A stretch of 7,766 bases of DNA, taken from contig JALSIL010000583.1 in assembly GCA_026990095.1 (NCBI GenBank), positions 1 to 7,766 of the forward strand, written 5' to 3'. How positions within the stretch are numbered: the stretch's first letter is position 1; each line of letters begins with the position of its first letter. Source of the stretch: Lysobacterales bacterium. Lineage in GTDB: Bacteria > Pseudomonadota > Gammaproteobacteria > Xanthomonadales > Marinicellaceae. The notes under the pieces were generated by a model, which did not search any database, was not told where the DNA came from, and saw only the letters and a list, made by a program, of their open reading frames with translations. The position numbers were made by a program, and so were the translations under genes. Below are positions 5,816 to 7,766 of the stretch, in pieces.

Positions 5816-7766
5816 AAAGAATACCTAAATCAATGGCACAGGATTGAATTTTAACGGAATCAATATCCCATCCATCAAATCCTACTGCTGCATCTGTGAC
5901 TAAACGAAAGCGAAGCTGTATGTTTTGTCCTGCGTATTCATCTAAGTTAATAATAGATTCAAGATAGGCTTGTGGGTTTCCGCACCAAGTGTTCTGACCA
6001 GGTACTAAACTGTTTGATTGCAGTGGACCATCGTAACTATCGGTTAATAATCTGTCACTTGCAATGGCGGTGAATGTATCGCCATTATCGACTGAAACCT
6101 CAATAAAGCCACCATCCCAACAAGCCGAGACTCCATTGGCTTCAATGTCTTGGGCATTATCAAAATGAAGGGTAAGGGTATTCAATCCTTGAGGTAATGG
6201 GATTATGGGTGAGGTTAATACCGTATCGGATTGGTGAACAATATCAGTTATATGCCAATGTTGAATGCCTGTATCTGGGTTACTGGTGGATAATTGCCAC
6301 GAGTTTGTCCCATCAATGGAATGACTCGTCCACCCTTCCGTTCCTGTTTCAAAATCGTAGAACTGTACAGTTTGTGGGCTTATTCCTGTTTCGCATTGAC
6401 CTGGCAAGGGTGCGGAAGTAAAAGTACGAACCACAGAAGTGTTGCCGCTCCCGCAAATATTTTGTGGCCTCACGCGCCAATAGTACTGCGTTTCTGGAAG
6501 CAAAGACACCTTGGATAAATACTTTGCTGAGCTGGTTGTATGCGATTCAATAATCGTGTTAAAACTTGCATCAGTGGATAATTCAAACAAATAGGATGAA
6601 CTATTATTGACTGCCTGCCATTGAAACACACGTGAAATTGTCGAAACTAACGTTGCCACATTTATCGGTGATTGCAATTGTGTCGTCATTGGCACTCCAT
6701 CCACAACCTCCAATTCCAGAGCCGTGGTAAAAACCAAACTGGCATCTACACTATCGGTGGCTATCAAAGTCATTGGGTATTTTCCGCCTGCAACACCAGC
6801 AGACAAATTAGACACCTGTAACTGGCTGTTAGTCACGGGATTAATCACAGGATTAAGACTGAATCCGCAATTGCCACCACTGGGGCAACCCAACACTGAA
6901 AGATTGGTTGTTGCAGTGAAATTTCCCGACAAATTAAAGTCAAAACTAACGGAATCATCCGCTGTGCAAACTGTTTGTGCAGGATTGTCCACGACAAGCG
7001 AAACACAATCGGGAAAGTTAAATGAGGCAATGCGTGTATTCCAACTGTTATCGTCTGTAGTTTGAATGTACTGTGCCGACATCCAAAATCGACAATCATC
7101 CACTGGATCAACATTTATGGACGAATAATCACCCCAGCGAAAAGTCGAAGTTTGCACACCAGTGCCTTCGATTAACGAAGCTTCATTGCGTAGTTGACCT
7201 ATAGGCTCATTACTTCGACGCGAGGTAAATCGAATACCAGGATTTATACCGTTAGCGGCATCAATCACATTATAAACCATGCCAATATCACCTTGACCAT
7301 TCATAGCAATACTGGACATCCAACGATGTGCCTCATCAGGAGCATAAGTGCCTTGTTGGTGCAAATACCATTGCCCTGCTCCACTTTTGCGCATCTCAAA
7401 CCAACGTGGGGCAGCATGATCACCTACCGCTAAGGCATCAACCGTCCACGAGCCAAGCAAGCTTTCATGCGTACCAAAATTTCGATAAACAAATCGCTGC
7501 ATCGGCCACCACGAACCACTGTCAATTTTAACCGCTGTTCCTGCTTGCTCTAAACAACCTCGTTGAAACAAACCACAAACCGTCCAGTTAAACTCTGCAA
7601 TTTCAGGAGGTTGAAAACTTTTAATTAGGTTAAATGTTGACTGCGAAGGAAAATCCCAATCCAGCTTAAATTCGTATAAATCAATCGAATCGTTGGCAGG
7701 GGCAGGATCTGAAAAATAATCATCTCCACCATCAATCATGGTATAAAACAAACCTCCACTGTCTGG
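5793..7766 (-). CDS. 3' part of a large exported multidomain surface or secreted protein
   Basis: The frame is open to the window edge, so 657 residues are visible and the N-terminus, including any signal peptide, is missing. A TTG at 7751 is not a credible start. Residues about 1-255 look like the end of a beta-propeller-type region: RWFEMRKSGAGQWYLHQQGTY, GMVYNV, then RWGDYSSINVDPVDDCRFW (from 210) and IASFNFPDC. A Cys-containing beta domain follows (about 256-356), then a fibronectin type III-like domain (about 360-450; SSYLFELSTDASF, LPETQYYWRVRPQN). Next is a jelly-roll domain (about 467-643; FETGTEGWT, GFIEVSVDNGD, LRFRLVTDAAVGFDGWDIDSVKI) like those called choice-of-anchor or MAM-like in secreted proteins. 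It ends SCAIDLGILFNNGFEN. Several cysteines fit an exported, disulfide-bonded protein. No catalytic motif is visible; a peptidase or other enzyme domain could lie upstream. Domain names are by resemblance only. Confidence 0.8.
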   Translation of the reverse strand, partial: PDSGGLFYTMIDGGDDYFSDPAPANDSIDLYEFKLDWDFPSQSTFNLIKSFQPPEIAEFNWTVCGLFQRGCLEQAGTAVKIDSGSWWPMQRFVYRNFGTHESLLGSWTVDALAVGDHAAPRWFEMRKSGAGQWYLHQQGTYAPDEAHRWMSSIAMNGQGDIGMVYNVIDAANGINPGIRFTSRRSNEPIGQLRNEASLIEGTGVQTSTFRWGDYSSINVDPVDDCRFWMSAQYIQTTDDNSWNTRIASFNFPDCVSLVVDNPAQTVCTADDSVSFDFNLSGNFTATTNLSVLGCPSGGNCGFSLNPVINPVTNSQLQVSNLSAGVAGGKYPMTLIATDSVDASLVFTTALELEVVDGVPMTTQLQSPINVATLVSTISRVFQWQAVNNSSSYLFELSTDASFNTIIESHTTSSAKYLSKVSLLPETQYYWRVRPQNICGSGNTSVVRTFTSAPLPGQCETGISPQTVQFYDFETGTEGWTSHSIDGTNSWQLSTSNPDTGIQHWHITDIVHQSDTVLTSPIIPLPQGLNTLTLHFDNAQDIEANGVSACWDGGFIEVSVDNGDTFTAIASDRLLTDSYDGPLQSNSLVPGQNTWCGNPQAYLESIINLDEYAGQNIQLRFRLVTDAAVGFDGWDIDSVKIQSCAIDLGILFNNGFEN

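Noticed and set aside
6845..7114. Open frame of 89 codons on the minus strand inside the exported-protein gene
   Set aside because: It lies in another frame of a clearly coding region and its product shows no recognisable pattern.
6197..7531. Several plus-strand open frames of 67-113 codons
   Set aside because: They are antisense to the exported-protein gene, which has intact domains throughout, and their translations resemble no protein family.
1..7766. CRISPR array, tRNA, rRNA, integrase or prophage genes
   Set aside because: No spaced repeats, cloverleaf-like sequences or matching protein motifs were seen on either strand.

Overview
This AT-rich window (no GC computed, clearly well below 50%) looks like a gammaproteobacterial chromosome. 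The thymidine phosphorylase aligns closely with E. coli DeoA through its active site, the purine nucleoside phosphorylase is of the PunA/XapA type, and a 3-methylcrotonyl-CoA carboxylase-like subunit suggests leucine or isovalerate use. A large secreted protein ending in LFNNGFEN recalls exported proteins of low-GC marine relatives of the Lysobacterales/Xanthomonadales such as Marinicella. That placement is inference.

Left part, plus strand: the 3' end of an unrecognised gene whose product ends in a hydrophobic membrane segment (3-440). Next comes a perfect 21-bp inverted repeat (453-499) whose right edge runs into a TATAAT box. A histidine phosphatase with a signal peptide (530-1042) follows and overlaps by ATGA a biotin carboxylase/biotin carrier fusion of the MCC alpha type (1039-2925). 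A hairpin (3027-3061) closes this unit and the convergent one.

Right part, minus strand, read from right to left: the 3' part of a large exported multidomain protein (5793-7766), then a nucleoside-salvage cluster, punA (4964-5758) to deoA (3067-4380). A Phd/YefM antitoxin and ParE/RelE toxin pair (4671-4913 and 4394-4684) sits between punA and deoA. A good sigma70-like promoter (TTAACA-18-TATAAT) lies in the last codons of the exported-protein gene and should start this cluster. A second, weaker promoter with a 12-bp palindrome precedes the antitoxin.

PunA and DeoA both split nucleosides with phosphate, giving free bases and (deoxy)ribose-1-phosphate, so they form one salvage function. The toxin-antitoxin pair has only 13 bp between the toxin stop and the deoA start, so deoA is probably transcribed through it. 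I see no tRNA, rRNA, CRISPR array, insertion sequence or integrase. No gene-free stretch exceeds 300 bases; the longest is 2926-3066, which holds only the shared terminator and a possible decayed copy of one arm of the 453-499 repeat.
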